64,000 bases of DNA from Bdellovibrio bacteriovorus HD100 (lineage in GTDB: Bacteria > Bdellovibrionota > Bdellovibrionia > Bdellovibrionales > Bdellovibrionaceae), in assembly GCF_000196175.1 (NCBI RefSeq), contig NC_005363.1, positions 62,001 through 126,000 on the forward strand, given 5' to 3'. This document shows positions 1 to 9,335 of this stretch, in pieces. Under the pieces are notes generated by a model, which was not told where the DNA came from, did not search any database, and worked only from the letters and a program-made list of their open reading frames with translations. The translations under genes were made by a program, and so were the position numbers. Every line of letters starts with the position of its first letter. Within the stretch, counting starts at the first letter, position 1.

Positions 1-138
1 GTGTGAACTCGTCGGGCTTCTGAATGGGGTGTCTGTTGCTAAAAAAAGCAGCGATTTCTGCTCGACACGGGGTAGTCAGTATGTTACATCCTTACAGCTT
101 AAGACCCATAGGTTAAATTATTTAGAAGGAATCAGGTC

Positions 139-384
139 ATGAAACAAAACCTACACCCAAAAGTAAATACTGTTGTATTTAAAGATATCTCTTGCGACTT
201 CAGTTTCTTGGGAACATCTACTCTGCACTCTTCCGAAACTGTTAAATGGGAAGATGGTAAAGAATATCCACTAATCAAAGTTGAGATCTCTTCTGCATCT
301 CACCCGTTCTTCACTGGTAAGCAACGTGTGATGGATACTGAAGGTCGTATCGATCGTTTCAAAAAACGTTACGGCAAGAAGTAA
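139..384 (+). CDS. rpmE2: 50S ribosomal protein L31, type B
   Basis: An 81-residue protein matching ribosomal protein L31 of the long, zinc-free type B form: it starts [10 protein letters not shown], contains the [21 protein letters not shown] block near the C-terminus and ends in a basic KKRYGKK tail. Only one cysteine (in the DISCDF segment) is present, so the CxxC zinc ligands of type A L31 are missing. An AGAAGGA Shine-Dalgarno lies 8 nt before the ATG. It is followed by a strong hairpin terminator and so is probably monocistronic. The 138 bases before it hold no recognisable gene, only a leader or promoter region with a weak hairpin around positions 47-58. Confidence 0.95.
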   Translation: MKQNLHPKVNTVVFKDISCDFSFLGTSTLHSSETVKWEDGKEYPLIKVEISSASHPFFTGKQRVMDTEGRIDRFKKRYGKK

Positions 385-420
385 ATTTCAGACCTCCGTT
401 CGGAGGACGTTCTTGTATGA

Positions 421-450
421 AATGCGGTTCAATCTTCGAACCGCATTTTC
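421..450 (+). terminator. Rho-independent-type terminator after rpmE2
   Basis: Perfect 10-bp inverted repeat (aatgcggttc at 421-430, gaaccgcatt at 438-447) with a 7-nt loop, ending in a short T-rich run. A smaller hairpin (cctccgttcggagg, 393-406) sits directly after the stop codon. Confidence 0.75.
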
Positions 451-531
451 GTTTTCAGCGATGGTCCCAATCCCGATCAGCATGATGTATCAGACCTATC
501 AATCGATCCGTTAGTACCAGGAGCCTCAGCC

Positions 532-1605
532 ATGTTCTCGAAGTTAGATGCAGTCGAATCTCGTTACGAAGAAGTCAATATGGCTCTTCAAAGACCCGAC
601 ATTGCCTCTAATCAGACGCAATACCGTGCTTTGATGAAAGAACTGGGCAATCTGGAAAAGATCGTTCTGGTTTATCGCGACTATCGCAAAAAAACTGAAA
701 ATCTGAAAGCCAGCAAAGAGCTTCTGACCGCGGAACAGGATGCAGAAATGCGTGAGCTGATCCGTGAAGAGGTGAAAGAGCTTGAGGCTGAGCTGCCTGA
801 TCTTGAACAACAGCTTAAAATCGCATTGATTCCCAAAGACCCGAACGATGACAAGAACACCATTCTTGAGATTCGTGCCGGAGCCGGCGGGGACGAGGCG
901 GCTTTGTTCGCGGATGAATTGTTCCGTGGTTATGTTCACTATGCCTCCACTCAAGGGTGGAAGGTGGAAATGATTTCTTTCTCTGAAGGCAACGCCGGCG
1001 GAGCCAAAGAGATCATCGCCAGCATCACGGGCGATTCGGTCTTCAGCAAAATGAAGTATGAATCCGGCGTTCACCGTGTTCAGCGTGTTCCTAAAACCGA
1101 GGCTGCGGGCCGTATCCACACGTCTACTGTGACTGTGGCGGTGATCCCAGAGGTTGAAGTTTCTGAAATCAAGATCCCGATGTCTGACGTGAGAATTGAG
1201 ACCATGCGTTCTCAAGGTTCCGGCGGTCAGTCGGTGAACAGAACTGAATCCGCGGTTCGTGTCGTGCATTTGCCGACAGGTATCGATGTGAAATGTCAGG
1301 AAGGTAAGTCGCAGTCCACGAACCGTGAGCGTGCTTTCCAGATCCTTTACGCAAAACTGCAGCAGATCGAGGACGAAAAGGCCCGCAAAGAGGCCTCCGA
1401 TGTCCGTCTGGAGCAGATCGGTACGGGAGATCGCTCTGAGCGCATCCGCACCTACAACTTCCCTCAGACCCGTATCACCGATCACCGCATCGGTTTGACG
1501 ATCCACCAGCTGGATCAGGTTATGAGCGGTTCATTTGAGTTGCTGATTGATCCACTCATTGCTAACTTCCAGGCAGAGGCACTTAAAAAACAAGTCTCTG
1601 CTTAA
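532..1605 (+). CDS. prfA: Peptide chain release factor 1
   Basis: Class I release factor that reads UAA and UAG in the ribosomal A site and triggers peptidyl-tRNA hydrolysis. The 357-residue length is normal for RF1. The catalytic GGQ is at residues 231-233 and the stop-codon recognition tripeptide is PKT at 187-189 (PxT type, hence RF1 and not the SPF type of RF2). An N-terminal charged helical domain (about 1-100) precedes the catalytic core. An AGGAG Shine-Dalgarno lies 8 nt before the ATG. The gene is followed after 3 nt by prmC, whose product methylates the GGQ glutamine, a widely conserved pairing. Confidence 0.98.
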
Positions 1606-1608
1606 TGA

Positions 1609-2490
1609 ATGAAACTAAAAGAAATACTCGATAAAACCACAGCTTTCTTCAAAGACAAAAAAATCGACACTCCACGTTTGGATGCGGAACTGCTTTTGGC
1701 CCACGGGCTGAAGCTGGAACGCATTCAGCTTTATTTGCGCTTTGATCAGCCGATGAAGGATGAAGAGCTGGCCGTTCTGCGGGAACTGGTACGTCGTCGT
1801 GCTTCCGGAGAGCCGGTGGCGTACATTATGGGTTATCGTGATTTCTTCAATCACCGTTTCGAGGTGAACAACCAGGTGCTGATTCCGCGCCCGGAAACTG
1901 AACACATTGTGGAAGACGTTCTGGCGTGGGCTTCGGACAAAGAAGCTTCCTTGGGTCTTATTGACCTGGGATGTGGTTCGGGGTGCATTGGATTAAGTCT
2001 GCTGAAGGAATATCCGAACGCCAAACTGATCGCCGTGGACCTGCTTCCGGGAGCCATTGAGGTGGCTCAAAGAAATGCGCAGTCCCTGGATGTGGCCGAT
2101 CGGGTTCAATTCCTGAACTTGGATGCGGGGAATGTGGAAGCCATCATGTCGGCTTACAAGGACTTTACCGGTCAGAGCAGCATTGATGTGCTGGTTTCCA
2201 ACCCTCCGTACATTGCTTCGGACGATCCGCAGGTGGAAGAAAACGTTAAGAAGTTTGAACCCAACTCGGCTTTGTATGCCGAAGACAGTGGCCTGGCCCT
2301 ACTAAAGGGATGGTCCAAAGCTTTCGCCCCCTACCTGAAGACACCCGGCTTGATGTTGATGGAAATGGGAATGAGTCAGGGACCGGCGATGAAGCAGGCC
2401 TATGAAAGCTTAAAAATATTTAACGAAATCAGTGTCATCAAAGATCTTTCTGGGCATGATAGAGTCATCCGCGGAGAAACACATGGATAA
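1609..2490 (+). CDS. prmC: Release factor glutamine methyltransferase
   Basis: N5-glutamine SAM-dependent methyltransferase (HemK family) that modifies the GGQ glutamine of RF1 and RF2. The 293-residue protein has the helical N-terminal substrate-binding domain, the SAM-binding motif DLGCGSG at 119-125 and the catalytic NPPY tetrapeptide at 198-201. It starts 3 nt after the prfA stop and its 3' end overlaps the murA start by 8 bp, so prfA-prmC-murA are probably co-transcribed and translationally coupled. Confidence 0.97.
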   Translation: MKLKEILDKTTAFFKDKKIDTPRLDAELLLAHGLKLERIQLYLRFDQPMKDEELAVLRELVRRRASGEPVAYIMGYRDFFNHRFEVNNQVLIPRPETEHIVEDVLAWASDKEASLGLIDLGCGSGCIGLSLLKEYPNAKLIAVDLLPGAIEVAQRNAQSLDVADRVQFLNLDAGNVEAIMSAYKDFTGQSSIDVLVSNPPYIASDDPQVEENVKKFEPNSALYAEDSGLALLKGWSKAFAPYLKTPGLMLMEMGMSQGPAMKQAYESLKIFNEISVIKDLSGHDRVIRGETHG

Positions 2491-3736
2491 AATGGTCGTC
2501 ATGGGCAATGGCCCACTAAAAGGTACTGTCGCTACGAGCGGCGCAAAGAACGCTGCTCTGCCAATTTTGTTTTCGACTCTTCTTGCTGAGGGCAACCACG
2601 TCTTCACAAATATGCCGAAACTGAAGGATATCGAATCCACTTCTGAACTTCTGAACAGCCTGGGCTGCGAAACGAAGTGGGTGGGTGATGAGTTTCACGT
2701 CACGGTGAACAAACCTTCTTCTTTCGAAGCGTCTTACGACCTGGTTCGCAAGATGCGCGCAAGCTTCCTGTGCATGGGCCCGATGCTGGCAAAATACGGT
2801 GAAGCCGTTGTGTCCCAGCCGGGGGGGTGTGCTATCGGAAGCCGTCCGATTGATTTGCATTTGGACGGTTTCAGAGCTTTGGGTGCCACAATCACACAAA
2901 AAGAAGGTTACGTTCACGCAGGTTCCCCAAAACTAAAAGGTGGAACCTTCCTGTTTGAAACTGTGACCGTGGGTGGAACTGAGAACGTGATGATGGCAGC
3001 AACCCTTGCTGACGGTGTCACGGTTCTTGAAAACGCTGCCAAAGAACCCGAGATCGTGGATCTGGCCGAATATCTGAACAAGATGGGCGCCAAGATCACC
3101 GGTCACGGCACCAGCGTGATTCGTATTGAAGGCGTGGCAAAACTGACGCCGGCCAAACACTCCATCATGCCGGATCGTATCGAAGCAGGAACTTTGCTGA
3201 TTGCAGGTGCGATCACCAAAGGACAAGTGACGGTGACCAAATGTGTGCCGGCTCACCTGGAGGCATTGATCCTGAAAATGCGCGAAGCGGGTTTCAAGAT
3301 TGAAACGACCAAAGATACCATGACGGTCTTCCCTTGTGATCAGTGGGAGGCGGTGGATATCACGACGGCCCCTCACCCCTTGTTCCCGACAGATCTTCAG
3401 GCGCAGTTCATGGCGTTGATGACGGTGGCTCACGGGACCAGTGTTATCACTGAAACCGTTTTTGAAAACCGTTTCATGCACGTGACTGAATTGTCCCGCT
3501 TGGGTGCGGATATCACTCCGAAAACCCGCGTGGCCGTTGTGCGTGGTTGCCCGGGTAAACTGACGGGCGCCCCGGTAATGGCAACGGACTTGCGTGCCAG
3601 TGCTTCCTTGGTGCTGGCGGGCCTGGTGGCTTCGGGTGAAACCGTTGTCAGCCGCATCTATCACCTGGATCGTGGATACGAAAAGCTTGAAGACAAGCTT
3701 TCATCCCTGGGTGCGAAGATTCGCAGAATTGAATAA
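2483..3736 (+). CDS. murA: UDP-N-acetylglucosamine 1-carboxyvinyltransferase
   Basis: First committed step of peptidoglycan synthesis: transfer of enolpyruvate from PEP to UDP-GlcNAc in the cytoplasm. The 417-residue protein has the expected length, with [10 protein letters not shown] (Lys22) at the N-terminus, the fosfomycin-target cysteine Cys116 in the [10 protein letters not shown] loop, and conserved [14 protein letters not shown] and [12 protein letters not shown] blocks. The start at 2483 (MDKMVV) is preferred over an in-frame ATG at 2432 because GGAG lies 6 nt upstream and the protein then aligns with other MurA N-termini. It overlaps the prmC stop and is closed by a strong terminator. 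Confidence 0.97.
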   Translation: MDKMVVMGNGPLKGTVATSGAKNAALPILFSTLLAEGNHVFTNMPKLKDIESTSELLNSLGCETKWVGDEFHVTVNKPSSFEASYDLVRKMRASFLCMGPMLAKYGEAVVSQPGGCAIGSRPIDLHLDGFRALGATITQKEGYVHAGSPKLKGGTFLFETVTVGGTENVMMAATLADGVTVLENAAKEPEIVDLAEYLNKMGAKITGHGTSVIRIEGVAKLTPAKHSIMPDRIEAGTLLIAGAITKGQVTVTKCVPAHLEALILKMREAGFKIETTKDTMTVFPCDQWEAVDITTAPHPLFPTDLQAQFMALMTVAHGTSVITETVFENRFMHVTELSRLGADITPKTRVAVVRGCPGKLTGAPVMATDLRASASLVLAGLVASGETVVSRIYHLDRGYEKLEDKLSSLGAKIRRIE

Positions 3737-3742
3737 CAAAGA

Positions 3743-3770
3743 AAAGGCTCCTTCACGGAGCCTTTTTTAT
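3743..3770 (+). terminator. Terminator after murA
   Basis: Stem aaaggctcc / ggagcctttt with a short loop followed by a T6 run, immediately after the murA stop. The facing gene ends at 3780, so it may serve both strands. Confidence 0.88.
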
Positions 3771-3779
3771 TTCTGCGAA

Positions 3780-4574
3780 CTATCTTCCAACACAAGCTTT
3801 GATGGCTTTGCTGAACGCCGAAGATCCGGTGATGGAAGTTCCGGAGTTTGTATAACGAGCCCCCGCCTTCACCACGTATTGTGCGCGGCAACCGCCGTGA
3901 GTGTTGATCCCGACAAGTTCATTGGTCTTTTCATTGATCACCGGTGCACCCCAGCTGCCATACGAAGTATCGGCATCGTGTTCGATGATTTCTGGAATCA
4001 GGAAGATGCCAGCCTTCACCAGCTTTCCATGGGACACTTGTTGTGCAAAGTGCATTTGGTCCGGATTGGAATTCGCCGGCATATCGCCGCGTTTGATGTC
4101 ATATAGATCATTCAAAGCGTAGCCATAGCTGACAACACGGATGGGATCATTGTTCTGGGATTTCTTTGTCGCCATACGATAGAAGCCCTGAACAGCTCCT
4201 GCATTTTTGCCAGTGACTTCGTTGGGTTTCAGTCTTAGCACAGCCCACTGATGTCCTATGCCGTCCGCTTTGTGGCGTTCCGTGCCTTTTTCTACATAGT
4301 AACGGTCTTCCAGGGAAGACTTCTGCGCGACACCTGCAACGGATACTGGAACGTTGAATTCGACATAGTCACGATCCAAGGCGCACGCCCCGACCGTCAC
4401 AACACAGTTGTCACTGACCAAAGTCACTGTGCAGCCTTGAGTGGCACCGTCTTTAACCAGGCGGCCGACTTTGCTGTCGAAAGAAAGAGCGCGATCATCA
4501 GTCCCACCGCAGATTTCAGCGTGAGCCAAAGACGAGAAGACAGAAGCAAGCAAAAGAGAAACAACGAACTTCAT
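3780..4574 (-). CDS. Secreted trypsin-fold (S1) protein lacking the catalytic triad
   Basis: 264 residues with a cleavable signal peptide (about 1-19, ending AHA) followed by a chymotrypsin-like domain. Landmarks of the S1 fold are clear: ICGG near the mature start, GCTVTLVSDNCVVT, AVLRLKPNEV, and GAPVINEKTNELVGINTHGGC. At each catalytic position the residue is wrong: the TA(A/G)HC histidine is Ala63 (TVGAC), the HDWAV-type aspartate is Gln109 (HQWAVLRL) and the GxSG serine is Trp208 (GSWGAP). The frame is intact with no stops, which argues for a retained non-proteolytic role (binding or decoy) and against recent decay. Exported to periplasm or beyond. Single gene, convergent with murA. Confidence 0.8.
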   Translation of the reverse strand: MKFVVSLLLASVFSSLAHAEICGGTDDRALSFDSKVGRLVKDGATQGCTVTLVSDNCVVTVGACALDRDYVEFNVPVSVAGVAQKSSLEDRYYVEKGTERHKADGIGHQWAVLRLKPNEVTGKNAGAVQGFYRMATKKSQNNDPIRVVSYGYALNDLYDIKRGDMPANSNPDQMHFAQQVSHGKLVKAGIFLIPEIIEHDADTSYGSWGAPVINEKTNELVGINTHGGCRAQYVVKAGARYTNSGTSITGSSAFSKAIKACVGR

Positions 4575-4707
4575 TGAAAGACCTTTCTGGAAAATTTTGA
4601 AAGATCTAATGGGACAACCAACAACAAATCAAAAGAAAGATATTCACTGCAACCATTGGCTGCGTAAAGACATGCGTTCCAAAATTTAGCAGAAACAAAA
4701 AGTGAAT

Positions 4708-5610
4708 CTACAAACCAAGAGCATCCATTTTTTCTTTTTCGTAAGTGTCGCTTTCGCCGGGATAGCGAAGTTCGGATTCGTGCTTTCCGCTTTCTTTGGC
4801 CAGTGCCCAGATCAGGCTTTGTCCTGAAGGCATGTTATTGGGAAGCTTTGTGAAGACCGGATCCTTGAAGGCTTTTTGGGCGTCGATGACTTTCCATCCG
4901 CGTTTTTTAAACATCGCAATCAGATCATCCAGGAAAAGGGCATTTAAAAGATTATAGTGAACCAGCAAAGTGTGTTTCACTTCGCGGCTCAGAACCTTTT
5001 TGGAAAGGTCATTGTAGTACTGCGCCCGGTCCCACATGTGCTGCAGATAAAAATCACGGAATTTGGTAAGATCAAAGTTGGGGTCTGTCGCAAGCTTGTC
5101 GCGCAGGCGTCGGTCCACATACCAGTCGGAAGCATCGATGGTCACATGGCCATTGCGATAGGAGTTCTTTTTCATCCATTCACGAACGGCATCGCGTTTT
5201 TCAGCAGTGTCCCCTTCCGCCAGCATGGGAAAGCGGAAGATCTTTTCAAAGTTCTTCTGGGTTTTCAGCTGCTCGTCGCATTGCTGGATTTCGGCGATCT
5301 CGTCAGTAACGCTGACCTTGGCATCGAAGCGCTTGTGATTCACCGTGTGGTTGCCGATCAGGTGGCCTTGGCGGGACCATTCGGCCAGAAGCTTTTCATC
5401 TTGCGGGGATTTCAGGTGCTTGCACGTCACAAACAAGGCGGCTTTGATTCTGTGCTTTTCCAGGGCGCCCAAGATGGCTTCATTTCTTTTGTCGGCAGGA
5501 AGTCGGGTTTCTTCATGCACATTGAAGTCGTCCATGGTGATGCTGACTTCGGCCGAGTGGGCGAAACTGGAAACGATCAGGGACATAAATACAGTGAGGA
5601 ATGATTTCAT
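4708..5610 (-). CDS. Secreted polysaccharide (chitin/peptidoglycan) deacetylase, CE4/NodB family
   Basis: 300 residues with a signal peptide (about 1-20) and a NodB homology domain. Motif 1 is TMDDF (Asp27-Asp28), motif 2 is HTVNH with metal ligands His88 and His92, and motif 3 is RFPML (Arg126), so the Asp-His-His metal site looks complete. The family removes N-acetyl groups from chitin, peptidoglycan or related glycans. In Bdellovibrio, CE4 enzymes are known to deacetylate prey peptidoglycan, but whether this paralogue acts on prey, on self wall or on another glycan cannot be read from the sequence. The C-terminal 100 residues are extra to the minimal domain. Confidence 0.85.
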   Translation of the reverse strand: MKSFLTVFMSLIVSSFAHSAEVSITMDDFNVHEETRLPADKRNEAILGALEKHRIKAALFVTCKHLKSPQDEKLLAEWSRQGHLIGNHTVNHKRFDAKVSVTDEIAEIQQCDEQLKTQKNFEKIFRFPMLAEGDTAEKRDAVREWMKKNSYRNGHVTIDASDWYVDRRLRDKLATDPNFDLTKFRDFYLQHMWDRAQYYNDLSKKVLSREVKHTLLVHYNLLNALFLDDLIAMFKKRGWKVIDAQKAFKDPVFTKLPNNMPSGQSLIWALAKESGKHESELRYPGESDTYEKEKMDALGL

Positions 5611-5656
5611 TAATCAACCATGGCATTTAATTTCGAATTTTTGAATTTTAAAAAAG

Positions 5657-5697
5657 AAAAAGGCCTGCAAGGAGGGGGATCCGCAGGCCTTTTAAGA
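5657..5697 (-). terminator. Terminator for the minus-strand gene ending at 5752
   Basis: Inverted repeat aaggcctgc / gcaggcctt with a loop containing ggagggggatcc; on the minus strand it is followed by TTTTTCTTTTTT. A second, longer hairpin lies between it and the gene. Confidence 0.7.
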
Positions 5698-5706
5698 GAA
5701 AAAAAC

Positions 5707-5740
5707 AGTCTCAGCCCGCGGAGGGGATGGGGCTGAGACT
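5707..5740. other. Perfect 11-bp inverted repeat between stop codon and terminator
   Basis: agtctcagccc at 5707-5717 is the exact reverse complement of gggctgagact at 5730-5740, with a 12-nt loop. It lies 12 nt past the stop of the 5752-6150 gene and precedes the canonical terminator, so it could be a 3'-end stabilising hairpin or a tandem terminator. No T-run follows it directly. Confidence 0.55.
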
Positions 5741-5751
5741 CATGATTGAGA

Positions 5752-6150
5752 TTACTGAGTAACCTCGCTGATACCAAACACAAAGAAGACGACCGTTTTG
5801 TTCCCGAAGCCGAAACCAGGGAGGGGGTCCACAGTTTCCAGCTCAAAATTGGGAGCAAGTTGATGTTCAAGTTCAATACCGCTCATCATAACTTTAAAAC
5901 CAATGTAAGGAGTCAGGTCGATTTGTGACTTCAAAAGGAAGAATGTTTGCTGGTCAGCCATCGCCAAAACGAGAGAGCCGTCAGCCAAAGCCACGATTTC
6001 ACCTGTGTGAGTTTTGAAGTTGTAGTTTTGAAGATCGGAAACACCGACTTCTTCGCCCATTGCATTGTTTGGCAAAACACCAGCACGCGCCACCGCGGAA
6101 ATCGCCAGTACTACCAAGATATATGCTGCAATCAAAGCGTTACGAATCAC
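5752..6150 (-). CDS. Small secreted protein of unknown function
   Basis: 132 residues with an N-terminal hydrophobic segment ending ARA (signal peptide, about 1-23). The mature part is mixed beta-like (TGEIVALADGSLVLAMADQQTFF, then a hydrophobic FGFGNKTVVFFVFG stretch near the end). No family is recognised. The reading frame has the codon character of its neighbours and a dedicated terminator region, so it is very probably real. It could be a periplasmic or surface-associated protein; no function is assigned. Confidence 0.7.
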   Translation of the reverse strand: MIRNALIAAYILVVLAISAVARAGVLPNNAMGEEVGVSDLQNYNFKTHTGEIVALADGSLVLAMADQQTFFLLKSQIDLTPYIGFKVMMSGIELEHQLAPNFELETVDPLPGFGFGNKTVVFFVFGISEVTQ

Positions 6151-6236
6151 TACTTACTCCCCAATTCACGAACTAACGATGTCTTATAAAGCAAACCCTG
6201 TGCCAATATGAGACAGTCCTGAAAGTGCATTTAATT

Positions 6237-6277
6237 CGATTTGAGGTCGGCCAGGCTCGACTTAAGCACTCAAATCG
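6237..6277. other. Nested inverted repeat in the divergent intergenic region
   Basis: Outer arms cgatttgag (6237-6245) and ctcaaatcg (6269-6277) are perfectly complementary and enclose a second inverted repeat gtcg/cgac around an 8-nt loop. It lies in the 260-bp gap between divergent genes. There is no following T-run, so an operator pair or leader RNA structure is as likely as termination. Confidence 0.4.
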
Positions 6278-6395
6278 GAACCAGGGGTAATTCCATAATG
6301 GGTTTTAGGTTCTATTCTGGAACCAGCTTCCTTGACCAAAGCACAGACCTTGAGACGCCCCCATGAGGGTCGTAACTTTTGTCAAAAAACCTTTG

Positions 6396-6401
6396 TATAA
6401 T
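6396..6401 (+). promoter_or_regulatory. Candidate -10 element (TATAAT) for the TPR gene
   Basis: A perfect TATAAT lies 9 nt before the ATG at 6411. If used, transcription would begin at or within a few bases of the start codon, giving a leaderless or nearly leaderless mRNA. No good -35 at 16-18 bp spacing is visible (TTGTCA at 6379-6384 is too close). Confidence 0.35.
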
Positions 6402-6410
6402 CAGGTGTCT

Positions 6411-9308
6411 ATGTCACGCATTCAGGTCACTTGGGTTGTTAAAACAAGAAAGGGTCAGGTCAAAGGACCTTACTCCACCGAAGCCATTCTTAAAATGATT
6501 GGTGAGGGTGTCTTTTCCGGTCAGGAGATGATTTCTAAACTTCCTGATGGCCAGTGGACTCTGATTTCCAAAGAGCCGGCTTTCTACGACAAACTTCTGG
6601 AGGCTTTGGAAGGCGTCGTAGATGTCGATCCGAAAAAGGCCCAGAAGATGGAAGCCGAAACCGTGATCGTGCAGGCACCGAAAGCTCCGCGCAACAACAC
6701 GAACACGGGCAGCACCCCTTCTCCGGAAAGTTTCGCCAACGTTCAGCCGCAAAAGCCGCTGCTGCAGCAAATCGATGTGCTGGACACGCCCGCCTATGTT
6801 CCTCCGGCGCAAAAGATTGCTTCCGTCAGCTCGGGTGATTCCAAGTCGGACTCCGTGATCGAACTTTCCAACATCAAAAACATGGAAAAAGGTGAAATTG
6901 CCAAGTCCCTCAAGCTCCCCGCACTGATTCTGGCGGTGGTGATTGTTCTGGGGGTGTGGCTGCTGTGGGACACCGGTCCTGCGGATGGATCCAAAATTCA
7001 TCTTTTGGCGCCTGGAAAATCCACCGCCACCCTTTCAGATCAGCAGATCAAAGAAAAGCTGAACGAAGCGCTGTTTGCGATGGAGCAAGACACGTTTGAA
7101 TCTTACGTGGCCGCCCAAAACAAGCTGGTCAGCATCGTTGAAGGCGCGCCGATGAACATCGAAGTGCGTGCGCTTTTGTGTGTCGTGTACTTTGAACTGT
7201 GGCCCCATGCCGTTCAGGATGCCCAGGACATCAAAACCATTGCTGGTGTGACCCAGGCCACGCGGGCCCTGAATGTAATCAGCCCGTTTGGACAGGTTTG
7301 CGAGGCGGTGAAACTGATGACCGCCGGTCGTTACAAAGAAGCCAAGGGCACCATCGAGGCGACTTTGGAAGGCTCTGAGCCGTTCTCGTTGTTGCCAGTG
7401 CTTTACGATTTCAAGGCCGAGCTTTTGGCGGGTGAAAAAGACTATGTGAATGCCGTGCCTTACTATGAAAAAGCCGCTCAGCTTTGGGAAAAGTGGCTGC
7501 ATCCGCAGGTTTCTTTGGCCGAAGCGCTTTATCATCAAGGTGACTTCACCACGGCCGCCGGGATTCTAAGAAATGTTCTGACAAAGAATCCCAAACACAA
7601 AGAAGCCAAAGTCTTTGCCGGGATCGTGGAATACAACGGCTTTAAAAAATCCGACACCGCTTACGCTTTCTTGAATTCGGGATTGGAATCCAAGGGTCGC
7701 ATTCCCTCTTTGATCGAGGCGGAAGGTTACGGCGCCCTGGCTGAAATCTTTGTCCTGCGGGGAGAGAAAAAGAAAGCCCTGGAAGTCGCGCAAAAAGCCT
7801 TCGGATTAAATCCCAATAACGGGGAACTTCGTCAGTTGGTGATCCGCCTGGGTGGCACTGACAAGGTGAAGGGTGATAAAGGCCGTAACAACGAGTTGTT
7901 GTATCTGGGAGACCAGTACGTTCGCCAAGGGGACTTCCTGGCGGCCCAAGCTGAATTCAAAGCGGCCTTTGAGGCGGATCCGAAGAATGGCACCGCGGCC
8001 ATGAAAGCCGCCAAAGCGCTGTGGCAGTTGAATCAAAGTTTTGAAGCCATTGAATGGTTGAATAAAGCCATCAAAGCCGAACCCAAACTGGTGTCAGCTT
8101 ACGTGCTTCAGGCTGACTATATGTCCCAGCGTTTTGATTTCATCGGGGCTTTGCAAATCCTGACCAATGCCATGCGAATTGCGCCCAACAACTATGAAGT
8201 TTTGCGTGGACTGGCGCAGCTGGAGTTCCGCAAGAACAACATGCCCGGCACCGTGAACTATGCTCTGCGGGCGGCGAAAGCCTATGATGGGGACATTGAT
8301 ACTTATATCTTGCTGGCTAAAGCCAACGGACTGCTGGCCCGCTCAATCATGCCGATCAACAAAAAGGAAATTGAGCGCAAAGACAACGCCTCCAAAGATG
8401 CGATCCGCTATGCCACCAAGGCTGTGGAAATTGACGCCACCAATCCGGACGCTCAGATCACTTATGCGAAGATGCTGGCGCAAACAAACGGGGTGGATTC
8501 CGGAATCACATACTTAAGCGAGCTGATCAAACGTTTCTCCTACACCTTGGATTATCGAATCGCCCTGGCGGAAGTGTATAAATCCGAAGACCGTTACAGT
8601 CAGGCCAAGGACATCTATGAAAAAGTCACCGAGGCGGATCCACGCAATAAGAAAGCGTGGTTGGGACTGGGTGAAAGTGAAAAGGCCCTGGGATTAAACG
8701 ACAAAGCCCTGAAGGCGTTCTTAAGTGCGGCGGTTTTGGATCCCACTGATGGGGAGGCTTTGTTCCAGGCCGGGAAGTTATACTTGGAAACCAGCCGTTT
8801 TGAGGAAGCCATCCAGCAGTTTAAACGGGTGCAGCGTCTGAACGCCAACTACCCCCGCACGCACTATTATATTGGGAAGGCGGCGTTTGCTTCCGGGGAT
8901 TTTGCGACCGCTTTGGAAGCCTCTAAATCCGAAAAGAAGCTGAATCCAAACGTGGCTGATTCCTATATTCTGGCAGCGGAAGTGTTCACCGCCCGCCGGC
9001 AGTATGCCGAATGTGCTGCAGAGTATTCGACCGCCATGAAGCTTCGTCCGCAAGGGGCGGATATTTATGTGAAGTCCGCCCAGTGTTATCGTCAGTCGGG
9101 ATCCCTGGATGTGGCTGAAGACATGCTGGCCCTGGCGTCGGCCCGCGAAAGCGGTTATGCCGAAATCTACCGGGAACAAGGGGCCATTTACGAAATGAAG
9201 GGCGACACCCGCTCTGCGGCGCAGGCCTACAATAAATATCTTGGCCTCTCGCCAAATGCTTTGGATCGTGCTGAAATAGAAGCGAAAATTATGAGACTGG
9301 GCAACTAG
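6411..9308 (+). CDS. Membrane-anchored GYF_2/TPR-repeat protein
   Basis: 965 residues in three parts. The first 65 resemble the bacterial GYF_2 domain (WVVKTRKGQVKGPYSTEAILKMI). A Pro/Gln/Ser-rich cytoplasmic linker leads to a single transmembrane helix (about 173-192, LPALILAVVIVLGVWLLW). The remaining ~760 residues are tandem TPR-like helical pairs with many FxxA-type cores, presumably exported to the periplasm. TPR arrays are protein-interaction scaffolds; no enzymatic motif is seen. ATG 6411 (MSRIQVTW) is preferred over ATG 6363 because the domain begins there; the ribosome-binding site for either is weak. Family-level function is unknown, perhaps organisation of an envelope complex. Confidence 0.8.
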   Translation: MSRIQVTWVVKTRKGQVKGPYSTEAILKMIGEGVFSGQEMISKLPDGQWTLISKEPAFYDKLLEALEGVVDVDPKKAQKMEAETVIVQAPKAPRNNTNTGSTPSPESFANVQPQKPLLQQIDVLDTPAYVPPAQKIASVSSGDSKSDSVIELSNIKNMEKGEIAKSLKLPALILAVVIVLGVWLLWDTGPADGSKIHLLAPGKSTATLSDQQIKEKLNEALFAMEQDTFESYVAAQNKLVSIVEGAPMNIEVRALLCVVYFELWPHAVQDAQDIKTIAGVTQATRALNVISPFGQVCEAVKLMTAGRYKEAKGTIEATLEGSEPFSLLPVLYDFKAELLAGEKDYVNAVPYYEKAAQLWEKWLHPQVSLAEALYHQGDFTTAAGILRNVLTKNPKHKEAKVFAGIVEYNGFKKSDTAYAFLNSGLESKGRIPSLIEAEGYGALAEIFVLRGEKKKALEVAQKAFGLNPNNGELRQLVIRLGGTDKVKGDKGRNNELLYLGDQYVRQGDFLAAQAEFKAAFEADPKNGTAAMKAAKALWQLNQSFEAIEWLNKAIKAEPKLVSAYVLQADYMSQRFDFIGALQILTNAMRIAPNNYEVLRGLAQLEFRKNNMPGTVNYALRAAKAYDGDIDTYILLAKANGLLARSIMPINKKEIERKDNASKDAIRYATKAVEIDATNPDAQITYAKMLAQTNGVDSGITYLSELIKRFSYTLDYRIALAEVYKSEDRYSQAKDIYEKVTEADPRNKKAWLGLGESEKALGLNDKALKAFLSAAVLDPTDGEALFQAGKLYLETSRFEEAIQQFKRVQRLNANYPRTHYYIGKAAFASGDFATALEASKSEKKLNPNVADSYILAAEVFTARRQYAECAAEYSTAMKLRPQGADIYVKSAQCYRQSGSLDVAEDMLALASARESGYAEIYREQGAIYEMKGDTRSAAQAYNKYLGLSPNALDRAEIEAKIMRLGN

Positions 9309-9335
9309 GGACGGACAACGGAAGGAATTTAAGCC

